Source: Thermanaeromonas sp. (GTDB lineage Bacteria; Bacillota; DSM-521; Neomoorellales; Neomoorellaceae). From it: a DNA stretch of 61,479 nucleotides. The notes beneath the pieces were generated by a model. That model did no database searches. It was not told the origin of the DNA and worked only from the letters and a program-made list of their open reading frames with translations. This document shows positions 14,140-24,008 of this stretch, piece by piece (position 1 is the first letter of the stretch; each line of letters begins with the position of its first letter). The stretch lies in the NCBI RefSeq assembly GCF_021890735.1, contig NZ_JAKKUR010000008.1:1-61479 (forward strand), written 5' to 3'. The position numbers and the translations under genes are program-made.

Positions 14140-16635
14140 TTGGTCGAACTTATGGCTCCTGCTGGGAATAAAGAAGCTTTAAGGGCTGCCATAGCTAACG
14201 GGGCGGATGCCGTATACCTAGGAGGTCAGGATTTTAACGCTCGGCAGCTGGCAGAAAATTTCAGCCGAGATGAAATAGTAGAAGCTATAGAGTACGCCCA
14301 TGAACGCGGGGTTAGAGTATATGTGACGGTAAATACGTTGATAAAGAATACGGAATTAGATGACGCTATAGATTACCTGTATTTCTTAGGGGAAAACCGT
14401 GCCGACGGGGTAATAGTACAAGACCTGGGTCTAGCGTGGGCGGCCAGAAAGGCCTTGCCGGAACTTAAACTTATGGCCAGCACGCAGATGACGGTCACTA
14501 ATGCTTTAGGAGCCGAGCTTTTGGGCGAACTAGGCTTTAAACGGGTAATATTAGCCCGTGAATTGTCCCTTGATGAGATAGCCGGTATAAAACGTAAGTG
14601 CCGCCTGGAGGTGGAAGTCTTCGTTCACGGGGCCCTTTGCTTTTGCTACTCAGGCCAGTGCCTTTTAAGCAGCTTAGTAGGCGGTAGGAGCGGAAACCGC
14701 GGCCGGTGCGCCCAACCGTGCCGGCTGACTTACACTTTAGTAGATGATAGGGGTAGGGAGTTAGAAGCTAAAGCGGAGCATCTTTTGAGTACCAGAGATC
14801 TGTGTACCTTGGAACTTGTACCCCGCCTTATACAAGCGGGAGTGGACGCCTTTAAAATAGAGGGCCGTATGCGCCGGCCGGAATATGTTGCTGTAGTTAC
14901 GCGGGCCTACCGCAGGGCTATAGACCGTTATCTGGAGAATCCGGAAAAGTTTAATGTAGATCCGGAGGAGATCCGGGAAGTGGCCCAGGTTTTTAACCGG
15001 GATTTTACTCCCGGTTATCTGTTGGGTGACCCCGGCGCCGAATTGATGAGTTACGGCCGTCCCAGCAACCGGGGTATTTACATAGGCAGAGTTGCAGGCA
15101 AGGAGGCTGGACGGTACCTAGTTAGACTGGAGGGGCCTTTACGGAGAGGGGACGGGATAGAAGTCTGGATTCGTGAAGGGCACGCTGGGCTTATGGTGGA
15201 GGATATAAGGGTCGGAGGTAAGAAAGTGGAGGAAGCGCCAGCAGGAACCATGGTTTCCTTAGAGTTACCTCCGAAGGCTCGTCCGGGAGACCGGATATTT
15301 AAAACTAGCGATGCCTCCCTCTTATCCTGGGCTAGAAGTACTTATGCTTTCGGGCGAGAGGGCCGGAAAATCCCGGTTCATATGGAAGTTTGGTCTTCTC
15401 CGGGGCAACCCTTTAAAATTAAAGTCAGTGACGAGGAAGGACATACCGGGGAGGCGGCCTCTACTAAACCCGCGGAGGTAGCCATAAAACACCCTTTAAC
15501 GGAGGAAGTTCTAAAGGAGCAGCTGGACCGCCTGGGCAATACTCCTTATGAGTTAAAAAGCTTAAAAATCAACCTTCAAGATAGGCCTATGGTACCTTTA
15601 AGCATAATCAACCAGGTAAGGCGTGGGGCCCTGGCTGACCTGAGTGTGAAACGCCGGGAGGCCTTCCCCCGCTCTGTACCACCGCGGCAGGAATTTAGAG
15701 CTACTGTAGCGAGCTTACGAAGGGAGGAGGAAAAGCGGATCTCACGCATACCTTCCCTTTCGGTGGCCGTAGGGAGCTCTGAAGCTGCTTGGGTTGCTCT
15801 GGAGGCCGGAGCCGAAAGGGTTTATTTAGGAGGGGAGGTATGGCGTGGGCGGGAAAATCCTTCCCTACCGGAGCTGCAGAGCCTTTGCGAGGAGGCTCGG
15901 CGGCAGGAGCGGGAGTTTTTTGTAGCGTTTCCTAGGGTATGGCAGGAAAGAGAGGACCACTATATCCGGCGAGAGCTAGACAAATGGCTTGGGGCGGGAG
16001 TACGTAGATTCTTAGTGGGAAATTTAGGGAGTTTAAAGTTGCTTGCGGAGTACGGCTTGACGGGATGGGCGGATTATACCTTTAATGTATTTAACGACTT
16101 AACACTCCAGGCCCTTAAGGCTTGGGGTGTTGAGGGTGCAACCCTTTCTCCGGAATTGAATCTGGAGGAGATAAGAAAGTTGCGGCCCATCCTGCCTTTA
16201 GAGGCGATTGTGCACGGCCGCTTCCCTTTGATGATATCCGCCCATTGCGTCCTAGGGGCCAGGTTGGGCGGGAAGGCCGGGAGGGTAGTGTGTTCTAGAC
16301 CTTGCGAGAAAACAAGCTTTGGTTTAAGGGACCGCTTGGGGTTTGTCTTTCCTGTGACCACAGATACTCGCTGCCGTTTCTACCTGTATAATTCCAAAAC
16401 ACTTGACGTTATCTCCGCCCTGGATCTTTTTAAAGGTACGGGGGTGGCCATGGTAAGGCTCGAATTAAGGGAAAAGGAGAGTTCTTACATACGGCGGATA
16501 ACAAGACTCTACCGGGAAGCCTTGCTATGCTTGAAAGAAGGAGAAGTGGGGGCGTTATCGGCACTGGCCGAGGAGGTTGAAAGGCTTGTAGGTCGGGAGG
16601 TGACCCGGGGACATTACTTCCGGGGAGTGTTATAA
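14140..16635 (+). CDS. U32 peptidase-family protein with DUF3656 region
   Basis: An 831-residue protein starting at TTG 14140 with AAGGAG upstream. The N-terminal half opens MVELMAPAGNKEALRAAIAN, has GADAVYLGG and the family cysteine region (CFCYSGQC, then GNRGRCAQPCR at about residues 185-195). A central part of about residues 390-510 fits DUF3656, and a second half-barrel follows with VAVGSSEAAWVALEAGAERVYLGG. Proteins of this family (RlhA/TrhP relatives) take part in hydroxylation of RNA bases, although the name comes from collagenase-type peptidases. The exact substrate here is open. Confidence 0.85.
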   Translation: MVELMAPAGNKEALRAAIANGADAVYLGGQDFNARQLAENFSRDEIVEAIEYAHERGVRVYVTVNTLIKNTELDDAIDYLYFLGENRADGVIVQDLGLAWAARKALPELKLMASTQMTVTNALGAELLGELGFKRVILARELSLDEIAGIKRKCRLEVEVFVHGALCFCYSGQCLLSSLVGGRSGNRGRCAQPCRLTYTLVDDRGRELEAKAEHLLSTRDLCTLELVPRLIQAGVDAFKIEGRMRRPEYVAVVTRAYRRAIDRYLENPEKFNVDPEEIREVAQVFNRDFTPGYLLGDPGAELMSYGRPSNRGIYIGRVAGKEAGRYLVRLEGPLRRGDGIEVWIREGHAGLMVEDIRVGGKKVEEAPAGTMVSLELPPKARPGDRIFKTSDASLLSWARSTYAFGREGRKIPVHMEVWSSPGQPFKIKVSDEEGHTGEAASTKPAEVAIKHPLTEEVLKEQLDRLGNTPYELKSLKINLQDRPMVPLSIINQVRRGALADLSVKRREAFPRSVPPRQEFRATVASLRREEEKRISRIPSLSVAVGSSEAAWVALEAGAERVYLGGEVWRGRENPSLPELQSLCEEARRQEREFFVAFPRVWQEREDHYIRRELDKWLGAGVRRFLVGNLGSLKLLAEYGLTGWADYTFNVFNDLTLQALKAWGVEGATLSPELNLEEIRKLRPILPLEAIVHGRFPLMISAHCVLGARLGGKAGRVVCSRPCEKTSFGLRDRLGFVFPVTTDTRCRFYLYNSKTLDVISALDLFKGTGVAMVRLELREKESSYIRRITRLYREALLCLKEGEVGALSALAEEVERLVGREVTRGHYFRGVL

Positions 16636-16682
16636 AAAATCATAGAAGTGATTTGAGGGAAAGAGCATGGAGGAATAGCAGC

Positions 16683-19055
16683 GTGGAAGAGAAAGATTTG
16701 TTCTTTAAAACCATGGAAAAATTGGAGTTGGGTAAAATCCTGGACCAGCTCAAAGAATGTTGTAGTTCGCCTTTGGGGCAAGAGTTGGTAGAAGAACTTG
16801 AGCCTACAACAGACGTAGAGGAGGTCAAATTACGGCAGGCGGAGACGGGAGAAGCCTGTTTGCTGTGGCGCCTTGTTCCTGATTTTAACCGGGCAGGCGT
16901 TAGGGATATACGGCCTTTAGTGGAACGGGCCGGCCGAGGAGGGCTTCTTACCGGGGAAGAGCTGGTACAGGTGGCCGGTACCCTGGCTGCAGGAAGGCGT
17001 ATAAAAAAAGCGCTGTTAAAAGTAGGAGAGGACCTTCCCATACTTAAGTCCTGGGCCGGTCGAGTAAGGGAATTTTTGCAGCTTGAGGAGAGGATAGGTA
17101 AGGCCTTGCGGGAAGACGGTGAAATAAGAGACGAAGCGACACCTAGGCTATGGTCCCTGAGGCAGCGTATAAGCGCCTTACAGGAAAAAATAAAGCAAAA
17201 GCTGGAGGAGTATTTGAGGTCTCCCGAGATACAAAAGTATCTTCAGGATAGTCTATATACCATACGTGCGGGACGGTATTGTCTTCCCGTTAAGCAAGAA
17301 TATCGCCACCATGTGCCCGGTCTGGTTCACGACCAGTCGGCTAGCGGTGCCACCCTTTTCATAGAACCATTAGCTTTAGTTGAGTTAAATAACGAACTTA
17401 AACGCTTGGGCGCTGAAGAGCAGCGGGAGATAGAGGCCATTCTTTACGATTTGAGCCAGCTTGTAGGAAGGGCAAAGGAAGAGATTTTCCGGACCCTCAG
17501 GGCTTTGGCTAAAATAGACTTTATCTTGGCTAAAGGGCTCTTAAGCCAGAGGATGGATGCCGTCGCTCCCTCGTTAAATACTGGCGGTCGCTGGAAGATC
17601 GTTGGAGGGAGGCACCCCCTCCTTAAAGGGAAAGTCGTGCCCGTTACGCTATGGCTGGGTGAAGATTTTGATATTTTGATAATCACCGGGCCCAATACAG
17701 GAGGGAAAACAGTTACTTTAAAAACTTTAGGGCTTTTTACTTTAATGGCCCAGTGCGGCCTGCACCTTCCGGCCCAGGAAGCTTCTATATCGGTGGGAGG
17801 TCCTGTTTTTGCCGATATCGGAGATGAGCAAAGCATCGAACAGTCTCTCAGCACCTTTTCGGCTCACATGAGCCACATAGTGTCCATCTTGTCTTATGTG
17901 AATCCAGGAACCTTGGTTCTTTTGGATGAGCTAGGGGCAGGGACGGACCCTACGGAAGGCGCCGCTTTAGGGATGGCCATCTTGGATTACCTTGCCTCTC
18001 ACGGTGCTAAAGTGGTGGCCACTACCCACTATAGCGAATTAAAGGCCTATGCCTATACTACTCCGCGAGTAGAAAATGCCGCTGTAGAATTTGATAGCGA
18101 AACGTTGAAGCCCACCTTCCGGCTGCTTATAGGTACCCCGGGGGAAAGCAATGCATTCATTATCTCCCAGCGGCTGGGCCTACCCGAAGAGGTCCTTGAG
18201 CGGGCGAGGACCTACCTTTCCGAGGAGCGGGTACAAGTAAGCCAGATGATCCGGGAGCTGGCCCAAGACAAGCAGGCTAGCCGGGAGGCACTCCTGGAGG
18301 CGGAGTCATTACGCCGGCAAGCAGAGGAGATAAGGAAGAAAGCAGAAAAGGAATGGCAGGAAGCGCGGAAGAAAGCCGGCGAAGTGTTAGAAAGGGCCCG
18401 GCGTGAAGCCCATGATCTAGTACGGCGTACCAAACTAGAGGTACGGGAGATGATGAAGCAGGTAGAGAAGGCTTTAGCAGAGGAGGATTATAAGAATAAA
18501 GTAAAGGTACTGGATCAAGCCAGAACGCAGCTAGGTGTTTGGGATAGGGAGATAGCTGATAAGGCTGCAGAATACAGGCCCCAGGCAGATGGTGAGCCGC
18601 CGGCCACAGTTTCCCCCGGTGAAAGGGTTTGGATTGTGAGTTTAAACCAGGAGGGCCAGGTCTTGTCCCATCCTAATTCACAGGGCGATGTGCTAGTCCA
18701 GGTAGGGCCCTTGAAGGCAAACGTTAAGCTGGGCGAACTCAGGCTACTTCCAGCGAAAAAAGTAGAACCCCAACAACAGGGTGGTTGGTCAGTGCGGGTA
18801 GATGTCCGTTCTTTGAAGCCGGAACTTGACCTGAGGGGTTTAACTGTAGAGGAAGCTTGCCACCAGGCCGACAAATATTTAGATGATGCCTACCTTGCCG
18901 GCCTTAAGGTTGTAAGCCTTATCCACGGGAAAGGCACCGGCGCGTTGGGCGCAGCCCTGCACCGCTATCTTAGCTTTCATCCCTTAGTAAAAAGTTTTCG
19001 CTTTGGTCATGCAGGGGAGGGAGGTACCGGGGTCACTATAGTAGAATTGAAATAA
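16683..19055 (+). CDS. mutS2: MutS2 endonuclease/ATPase
   Basis: A MutS2 protein of about 790 residues: N-terminal lever/clamp region, ATPase with GPNTGGKTVTLKT (Walker A), LLDELGAGTDPTEGA (Walker B) and TTHYSELKAYA, a charged coiled coil (about 525-625), and a C-terminal Smr nuclease domain (LDLRGLTVEEA, HGKGTGALG). MutS2 suppresses homologous recombination and acts on branched DNA and collided ribosomes rather than in mismatch repair. GTG 16683 is chosen because GGAGGA (16669-16674) lies 8 nt before it; a TTG at 16653 has no ribosome site. It converges with the penicillin-binding protein gene, with 9 bp between stops. Confidence 0.93.
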   Translation: MEEKDLFFKTMEKLELGKILDQLKECCSSPLGQELVEELEPTTDVEEVKLRQAETGEACLLWRLVPDFNRAGVRDIRPLVERAGRGGLLTGEELVQVAGTLAAGRRIKKALLKVGEDLPILKSWAGRVREFLQLEERIGKALREDGEIRDEATPRLWSLRQRISALQEKIKQKLEEYLRSPEIQKYLQDSLYTIRAGRYCLPVKQEYRHHVPGLVHDQSASGATLFIEPLALVELNNELKRLGAEEQREIEAILYDLSQLVGRAKEEIFRTLRALAKIDFILAKGLLSQRMDAVAPSLNTGGRWKIVGGRHPLLKGKVVPVTLWLGEDFDILIITGPNTGGKTVTLKTLGLFTLMAQCGLHLPAQEASISVGGPVFADIGDEQSIEQSLSTFSAHMSHIVSILSYVNPGTLVLLDELGAGTDPTEGAALGMAILDYLASHGAKVVATTHYSELKAYAYTTPRVENAAVEFDSETLKPTFRLLIGTPGESNAFIISQRLGLPEEVLERARTYLSEERVQVSQMIRELAQDKQASREALLEAESLRRQAEEIRKKAEKEWQEARKKAGEVLERARREAHDLVRRTKLEVREMMKQVEKALAEEDYKNKVKVLDQARTQLGVWDREIADKAAEYRPQADGEPPATVSPGERVWIVSLNQEGQVLSHPNSQGDVLVQVGPLKANVKLGELRLLPAKKVEPQQQGGWSVRVDVRSLKPELDLRGLTVEEACHQADKYLDDAYLAGLKVVSLIHGKGTGALGAALHRYLSFHPLVKSFRFGHAGEGGTGVTIVELK

Positions 19056-19064
19056 GTTTAGGCT

Positions 19065-21791
19065 TTACGGCGGTTTGGTTTCCGACCTGTTGTTGGGCGG
19101 TATATTAACTGTAACCTCATTGGAAGCGCTGCTAAGCTGGGTATGGGGATCGATGGCTATAACACGGTAGATATATGTTCTTCCTGCCCTGACAGAGCTA
19201 TCTATATAGGAAGTGTCCCGGGTTATAGTGAGATTCTTCCGGCCGTTTTCTTCGCGGCGTTCGACAGAGTAGAGGTATTCCATGTCCCCGCTGATGGACC
19301 AGGAAAGCTTTACCCGGGCCCGGTTCTGCCCTGGGCCCACATCTACTTGAGCCTCAAGTTCGGGCGGCGGAGGTGGTTTGATACTGCCGGCCTGTTTCTT
19401 CAGTTGATGGTCGGGAAGACTACAATGCTCTGAGGGGGTAGCACCCGGGGGAAACTCTTTTTCTTGAACGTACTCGGGCGGGCACCCTCCCTCCTGGCCC
19501 GGTTCCGGTACATTAGCAAGAACGGGTTTACCTTTATGGCGCGGGTCTGTACATATTTTAACCTTAGTGGTCTGGCCGGAACCGTGTAGAGTGCAAACTT
19601 CCTTGGGTGCCTCTAGGTACGCGTCTTCCGGTTGTACAGAGCCACTGTAGGGCACAGGCCGTTTCAGGAAAACGCCTGTAGTTAGTTGAGGACAATAAGG
19701 AGAAGGAAGCTGCCCTGTAGTGGCACACACATCCAGCTTAACCCATACATCGGACACCTTTTTGGGTACCATCTCTGTTGTAAAGATCTCTTTAACTATG
19801 AATTGCTTAGGGGTTAGATCGCTGGGTAAAAGGCCCGACTTGGCGTCTACATCTGCATAGACAATTCCGGGTGGCCGCGGGAAATCCTTGACCGGCACGC
19901 CTTTCAACGCTTCCTGCATTACCTGCTTCCAAATGAGGGCAGGATAGCTTCCGCCGGCTACCCCTTTTAGATAATGTTGGGGGTCTGTCTCGTCATATCC
20001 CATCCAAACAGCAGCCACTAGCTCGGGAGTATAACCCACAAACCAGGCATCCTTCTCTCCTGACAAACCTTTGAAAGCCGGTAGATCGGGAAGGGAAGTG
20101 GTGCCGGTTTTTCCTGCTGCCGGCCGGCCTATTTGAGCACGCTGGCCTGTACCCGACTTTATAACCGTCTGCAGCATGTCGGTCATGAGATAGGCCAGTT
20201 GTTCGCTTAAGACTACCTTCTTCTCAGGCGTATTTACAATGAGGTCCCGGCCGAACCTGTCCGTAATACGGGTTACGGCGTGAGGTGGAATATAAAGGCC
20301 ACCGTTAGCGAACACAGCGTAGGCTGCCGCCATTTGTAAAGGAGTTACACCGGAAGTAATGCCGCCCAGCGCCAGGGATAAATTACGATCGCTCTCTTTC
20401 AAAGGCAGGCCCACCCGACGTCCAAATTCGAAACCGGTGTCTATTCCGATAGTATCAAGCATTTTAACCGCAGCTACATTAACTGACCAACGCAGGGCTT
20501 CGCGCATACTGATTAGTCCCCGGTATCGGCCGTCATAGTTTACGGGAGTAAACGGTTTGGGCGAGCTAGGAAACGTAGTAGGAACGTCGTCTATCACCGT
20601 AGCCGGGGGGAACCCTTTTTCCAGCGCAGGTGCATAAACGACCAGGGGTTTTATGGTTGAGCCCGGTTGTCTTTCGGCCTGGGTAGCCCTGTTTAGTCCC
20701 CGGCGGGTAGTATACTTCCTTCCTCCGATGAGCCCCCTTATTTCTCCAGTATGGGGATCTAAGACTACCATGGCACTTTCAATCAGGCGGTCCGGCGCAC
20801 TCTTGGGGAAATTAGCCGGGTTGTTGTAAACTTCCTCTATTTTCTCCTGAATCTTAGGATCCAGGGTAGTATATACATGCAAGCCGCCGCGGAAGAGTTC
20901 TCCTGCGTCTATGCCGTTTTCCTCCAAGAGACGGCTAGCTTCTTCTATCACAGTATCTACAAAATAGGGGTATTTCGGCGTTGTCTGAGGCGGTTTGGAA
21001 TTGAAAACGAGCTTTTCTTTGAGGGCTTGGTCGGCCTCTTCCTGGGTGATGAAGCCGTACTTGACCATGTTGGCCAAAACTACGGCCTGGCGCTCTTTCG
21101 CTGCTTCTTCGTTACCTTTTATTAAAGGTGAATAACGGGCAGGGCTCTGGATTATTCCGGCTAAAAGCGCACTTTCGGCTAAAGTAAGGTCTTTGACATC
21201 CTTTCCAAAATAGACTTCAGCAGCCGCCCGGACCCCGTAGGCTCCAGGCCCGAAATAGACTATATTGAGATATTGCTCCAGGATCTCATCTTTAGTATAC
21301 AGGCGCTCTAATTGAAGGGCCAGGATGGCTTCCTGTATTTTTCTTTTAAAGGTTTTTTCAGGATTTTCTATAAAAGCGTTTTTAGCCAGCTGCTGGGTGA
21401 TGGTGCTACCGCCTTCCCTTATTTGGCGGTGTAACAGGTTGGTGACTGCTGCCCGGGCGATGGCCCTCAAATCTATGCCGTGGTGTTGGTAAAACCGTAC
21501 ATCCTCGATGGCTATTACTGCTTTCTCTAGGTGATCCGGTATCTCTTCAAGGGATGCAGGAAGGCGGTTTTCTCCTCCGTGAAGGGTGGCGAAAGGGCGG
21601 TTATCCTTATCATATAAGGTAGTAGTCAGGTCCATCCTTATGTTGGCCGGATCCCATTGCGGAAGGCTCCTTAGGACCCCTATAGCAAAGCCCGTTCCTG
21701 CGCCGAGCAATAGTAGGGAAAAGAGAGCTATAATCAATAGAAGAAGCCTGGCTATATTTAAACGCCGCACCCTTTTCTTTTCTCGGACCAT
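19065..21791 (-). CDS. Class A penicillin-binding protein (PBP1A family) with C-terminal FN3-like domain
   Basis: A 908-residue bifunctional peptidoglycan synthase anchored by one N-terminal membrane segment (about 13-35). The glycosyltransferase module shows EDVRFYQHHGID and GGSTITQQLAKN. The transpeptidase module carries the catalytic STIKP, the SVN box and KTGTT. After about residue 660 comes a Cys-containing, Pro-rich linker, then a fibronectin-III-like domain (about 810-900; WSISGDMEYLYSVERRE, YIYRVIAID). FN3 domains occur in some Gram-positive PBPs and may bind the wall. The gene is divergent from tyrS. Confidence 0.9.
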   Translation of the reverse strand: MVREKKRVRRLNIARLLLLIIALFSLLLLGAGTGFAIGVLRSLPQWDPANIRMDLTTTLYDKDNRPFATLHGGENRLPASLEEIPDHLEKAVIAIEDVRFYQHHGIDLRAIARAAVTNLLHRQIREGGSTITQQLAKNAFIENPEKTFKRKIQEAILALQLERLYTKDEILEQYLNIVYFGPGAYGVRAAAEVYFGKDVKDLTLAESALLAGIIQSPARYSPLIKGNEEAAKERQAVVLANMVKYGFITQEEADQALKEKLVFNSKPPQTTPKYPYFVDTVIEEASRLLEENGIDAGELFRGGLHVYTTLDPKIQEKIEEVYNNPANFPKSAPDRLIESAMVVLDPHTGEIRGLIGGRKYTTRRGLNRATQAERQPGSTIKPLVVYAPALEKGFPPATVIDDVPTTFPSSPKPFTPVNYDGRYRGLISMREALRWSVNVAAVKMLDTIGIDTGFEFGRRVGLPLKESDRNLSLALGGITSGVTPLQMAAAYAVFANGGLYIPPHAVTRITDRFGRDLIVNTPEKKVVLSEQLAYLMTDMLQTVIKSGTGQRAQIGRPAAGKTGTTSLPDLPAFKGLSGEKDAWFVGYTPELVAAVWMGYDETDPQHYLKGVAGGSYPALIWKQVMQEALKGVPVKDFPRPPGIVYADVDAKSGLLPSDLTPKQFIVKEIFTTEMVPKKVSDVWVKLDVCATTGQLPSPYCPQLTTGVFLKRPVPYSGSVQPEDAYLEAPKEVCTLHGSGQTTKVKICTDPRHKGKPVLANVPEPGQEGGCPPEYVQEKEFPPGATPSEHCSLPDHQLKKQAGSIKPPPPPELEAQVDVGPGQNRARVKLSWSISGDMEYLYSVERREENGRKNLTITRDTSYIDSSVRAGRTYIYRVIAIDPHTQLSSASNEVTVNIPPNNRSETKPP

Positions 21792-21822
21792 GACTTTGTT
21801 CTGACCCCCTTAATACTCTTTC

Positions 21823-21852
21823 ATTATAGCACAGTCAGAAGATAGCTTGAAC
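21823..21852 (-). promoter_or_regulatory. Promoter of the penicillin-binding protein gene
   Basis: On the minus strand, TATAAT (plus coordinates 21823-21828) preceded by TGC gives a perfect extended -10. A weak -35 (TTCAAG) lies 17 nt upstream. It overlaps the tyrS promoter region on the other strand. Confidence 0.6.
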
Positions 21853-21875
21853 CCGGTTATGCCTTATGTTAAACT
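21847..21875 (+). promoter_or_regulatory. Promoter of tyrS
   Basis: TTGAAC (21847-21852) and TAAACT (21870-21875) are separated by 17 nt. The leader before the TTG start at 21914 is under 40 nt, so no T-box can be present. Confidence 0.55.
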
Positions 21876-21913
21876 TTGAAAGACAGATGGGCAGAAAGGA
21901 AGGCTGATCCCCC

Positions 21914-23128
21914 TTGGAGAAAGAAGTTGCTAGGCAACTGTCGATTATCCGCCGGGGAGCCGCAGAGATAATTCCGGAAGAAGACCTGGAAAAGAAGATC
22001 CGCCATTCCTTGCGGACCGGACGTCCCCTCAAGGTCAAGCTGGGGCTCGATCCGACGGCTCCCGACATCCACCTCGGGCATACGGTCGTGTTGCATAAGC
22101 TGAGGCAGTTCCAGGAGCTAGGGCACCAGGTCGTTATTATAATAGGAGATTTTACGGGCCGTATAGGAGATCCCACGGGAAGGTCTGAGACGCGGCGCCA
22201 GCTTAGTGAGGAAGAAGTAAAAGCAAATGCCGAAACCTATAAAGAACAGATTTTTAAAATTTTAGATCCTGGTCGTACTGAAGTTGTTTTCAATAGTAGC
22301 TGGCTGGGAAAACTTACCTTTAGCGAAGTTATTGAGCTTGCGGCTAAGGTTACCGTGGCTCGAATGCTGGAAAGGGAGGATTTTTCAAAACGCTTTGAGG
22401 AAGGGCGGCCCATCGGTATACACGAATTCTTTTACCCTTTAATGCAGGGATATGATTCGGTCGTGTTAAGGGCGGACGTGGAGCTCGGGGGTACAGACCA
22501 GAAGTTTAACTTGCTTATGGGACGGACGCTTCAAAGGGAGTACGGCCAGGAACCCCAGGTGGCCCTTATGATGCCCATCCTTCCCGGGTTAGATGGGGTT
22601 CAGAAGATGAGCAAAAGCCTAGGCAACTATATCGGCGTAAATGAGCCGCCACAAGAAATGTACGGGAAAACCATGTCTTTGCCCGATGAATTAATGCTCC
22701 TGTACTTTGAGCTGGTTACCACCATTTCCTTGGAAGAACTGGAGGATTTGCGCCGGAGGTTGGCCGCAGGCACCCTTCATCCGAGGGATGCGAAAATGTA
22801 CTTGGCCAGGGAGATCGTTAAGCTTTACCACGGCGAGGCTGCTGCTCTGCAGGCCGAAGCCGGTTTCAGGCGTGTCTTCCAAGAAAGGGAATTACCGGAG
22901 GAGATGCCGGAGGTGGAGATCCACGAGGCCCGCATGTGGGTACCCCGGCTTCTGGTACGCTGTGGGCTTGCACCCAGTACCAGCGAAGCACGGAGGCTCA
23001 TTCTTCAAGGAGCAGTAAAACTCAACGGGGTGAAAATAGGGGATCCGGAAGCCGATATAGAGATTTCACCCGGGGATGTCCTTCAAGTAGGCAGGCGAAA
23101 ATTTGTGCGTCTGGTGCCGAAGGTATAA
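21914..23128 (+). CDS. tyrS: Tyrosyl-tRNA synthetase
   Basis: A 404-residue class I aminoacyl-tRNA synthetase. The HIGH-type motif is DIHLGHT (51-57) and the signature loop is KMSKSLGN (about 233). The C-terminal S4 RNA-binding domain reads [14 protein letters not shown]. It charges tRNA-Tyr in the cytoplasm. The start is TTG 21914, with AGGAAGG upstream, because no ATG gives the full N-terminus. Confidence 0.95.
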   Translation: MEKEVARQLSIIRRGAAEIIPEEDLEKKIRHSLRTGRPLKVKLGLDPTAPDIHLGHTVVLHKLRQFQELGHQVVIIIGDFTGRIGDPTGRSETRRQLSEEEVKANAETYKEQIFKILDPGRTEVVFNSSWLGKLTFSEVIELAAKVTVARMLEREDFSKRFEEGRPIGIHEFFYPLMQGYDSVVLRADVELGGTDQKFNLLMGRTLQREYGQEPQVALMMPILPGLDGVQKMSKSLGNYIGVNEPPQEMYGKTMSLPDELMLLYFELVTTISLEELEDLRRRLAAGTLHPRDAKMYLAREIVKLYHGEAAALQAEAGFRRVFQERELPEEMPEVEIHEARMWVPRLLVRCGLAPSTSEARRLILQGAVKLNGVKIGDPEADIEISPGDVLQVGRRKFVRLVPKV

Positions 23129-23176
23129 CAACGCAACGGCCGGCTGCTGCGTATACTTTCTATGGAGGTGGAAAGT

Positions 23177-23845
23177 ATGCGGCGGCGCCGGCCAGGGCGG
23201 GTATCGCGGGTAGCTTGGGTGCTCTTAAGTGTCATAGGTTTTTTTCTTTTTTCCCTATTAATATTGGAGTGGAGGCTTAAACCTGCCCTGGCCAGGGTGG
23301 CGGCTATGCAGGCCCAATGGGTGGCTACAGAAGCCATCCAGAGGGCGGTCTTGGAGAAGGTGACGGAAGGGATAAGATACCAGGATCTTATCCAGCCTAC
23401 GGCTGACGGCACACAGCAGGTGGTCTTTATGCAAGCCGACGTAGCCCGCCTGAGCCGACTCCAGGCTGAAGCCCAGCTAGCTATTCAGGAAAGGTTGGCC
23501 GAGCTTAGAGGCAGGACTTATGCTTTACCTTTAGGGGAGATCCTGGGTTTAAAGATTCTGGCCGCGTACGGACCGCGGATCCCTTTAAGTTTCATTCCCG
23601 CAGGAACGGTAAACATTACGTTAGGAGATACCTTTGAGGCTGCCGGCATAAACCAGACGCGTCACCGAATTTACTTGCAGGTAGAAGGCCAGGTCCAGGT
23701 AGTGGCCCCCATGCTGGCAGAAAAGGTGAAGGTTGAATCTCAGGTACCGGTAGCAGAGGCTATAATTGTAGGTCCGGTTCCTCAAGCCTACCTTTCCTTC
23801 GGGCTGGACGGGGGAAAGGGTATTTTGCGTTCGCCCAGGTTTTAA
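23177..23845 (+). CDS. yunB: Sporulation protein YunB
   Basis: About 222 residues with one N-terminal membrane segment (about 10-32) and a long extracytoplasmic domain carrying YunB features: an early EAIQRAVLEKV, YALPLGEILGLKILAAYGPRIPL in the middle, and QTRHRIYLQVEGQVQVV. YunB is expressed in the mother cell and needed for normal spore formation in Bacillus. ATG 23177 is chosen over ATG 23162 because GGAGGTG ends 6 nt before it. No clear sigma-E promoter was found. Confidence 0.85.
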   Translation: MRRRRPGRVSRVAWVLLSVIGFFLFSLLILEWRLKPALARVAAMQAQWVATEAIQRAVLEKVTEGIRYQDLIQPTADGTQQVVFMQADVARLSRLQAEAQLAIQERLAELRGRTYALPLGEILGLKILAAYGPRIPLSFIPAGTVNITLGDTFEAAGINQTRHRIYLQVEGQVQVVAPMLAEKVKVESQVPVAEAIIVGPVPQAYLSFGLDGGKGILRSPRF

Positions 23846-23897
23846 ACTTTTTGCCGCTTTAAAGAAGGATTTTGGTTTCTTAAGGCGAACTATAAAA

Positions 23898-23990
23898 TAT
23901 AGAAAGGCGGTCAGCGGAGGCCGCGCTGGATGTCTGGCCACGGAGGTTGCCAGCCGGAGGGAAACCGGCGGGAGTCCTGTGGCCTTTTTG
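23898..23990 (+). ncRNA. Structured leader with terminator-like hairpin before the Ni/Co operon
   Basis: GGCCACGGA (23936-23944) pairs with TCCTGTGGCC (23975-23984, one bulged T), enclosing an inner hairpin GCCGG/CCGGC (23953-23969) and followed by five T. Upstream, CAGCG/CGCTG (about 23912-23928) forms another stem, and an AT-rich -10-like TATAAA lies near 23891. The piece lies between yunB and DUF3842. It may simply terminate yunB, or be an attenuator/riboswitch for metal uptake. No cobalamin-riboswitch B12 box is present. A related hairpin occurs at 24726. Confidence 0.45.
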
Positions 23991-24008
23991 TGTAGGGGGA
24001 GATACTTT

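Noticed and set aside
16074-16361. Long antisense frames inside housekeeping genes (example within the U32 gene)
   Set aside because: These arise from the codon bias of the sense genes; none has a ribosome site or family features.
21832-21913. T-box leader before tyrS
   Set aside because: The promoter leaves under 40 nt of leader and no T-box core sequence is present.
23846-24008. Cobalamin riboswitch before the cbiM operon
   Set aside because: No B12 box or other conserved cobalamin-riboswitch strands; only unassigned hairpins are visible.
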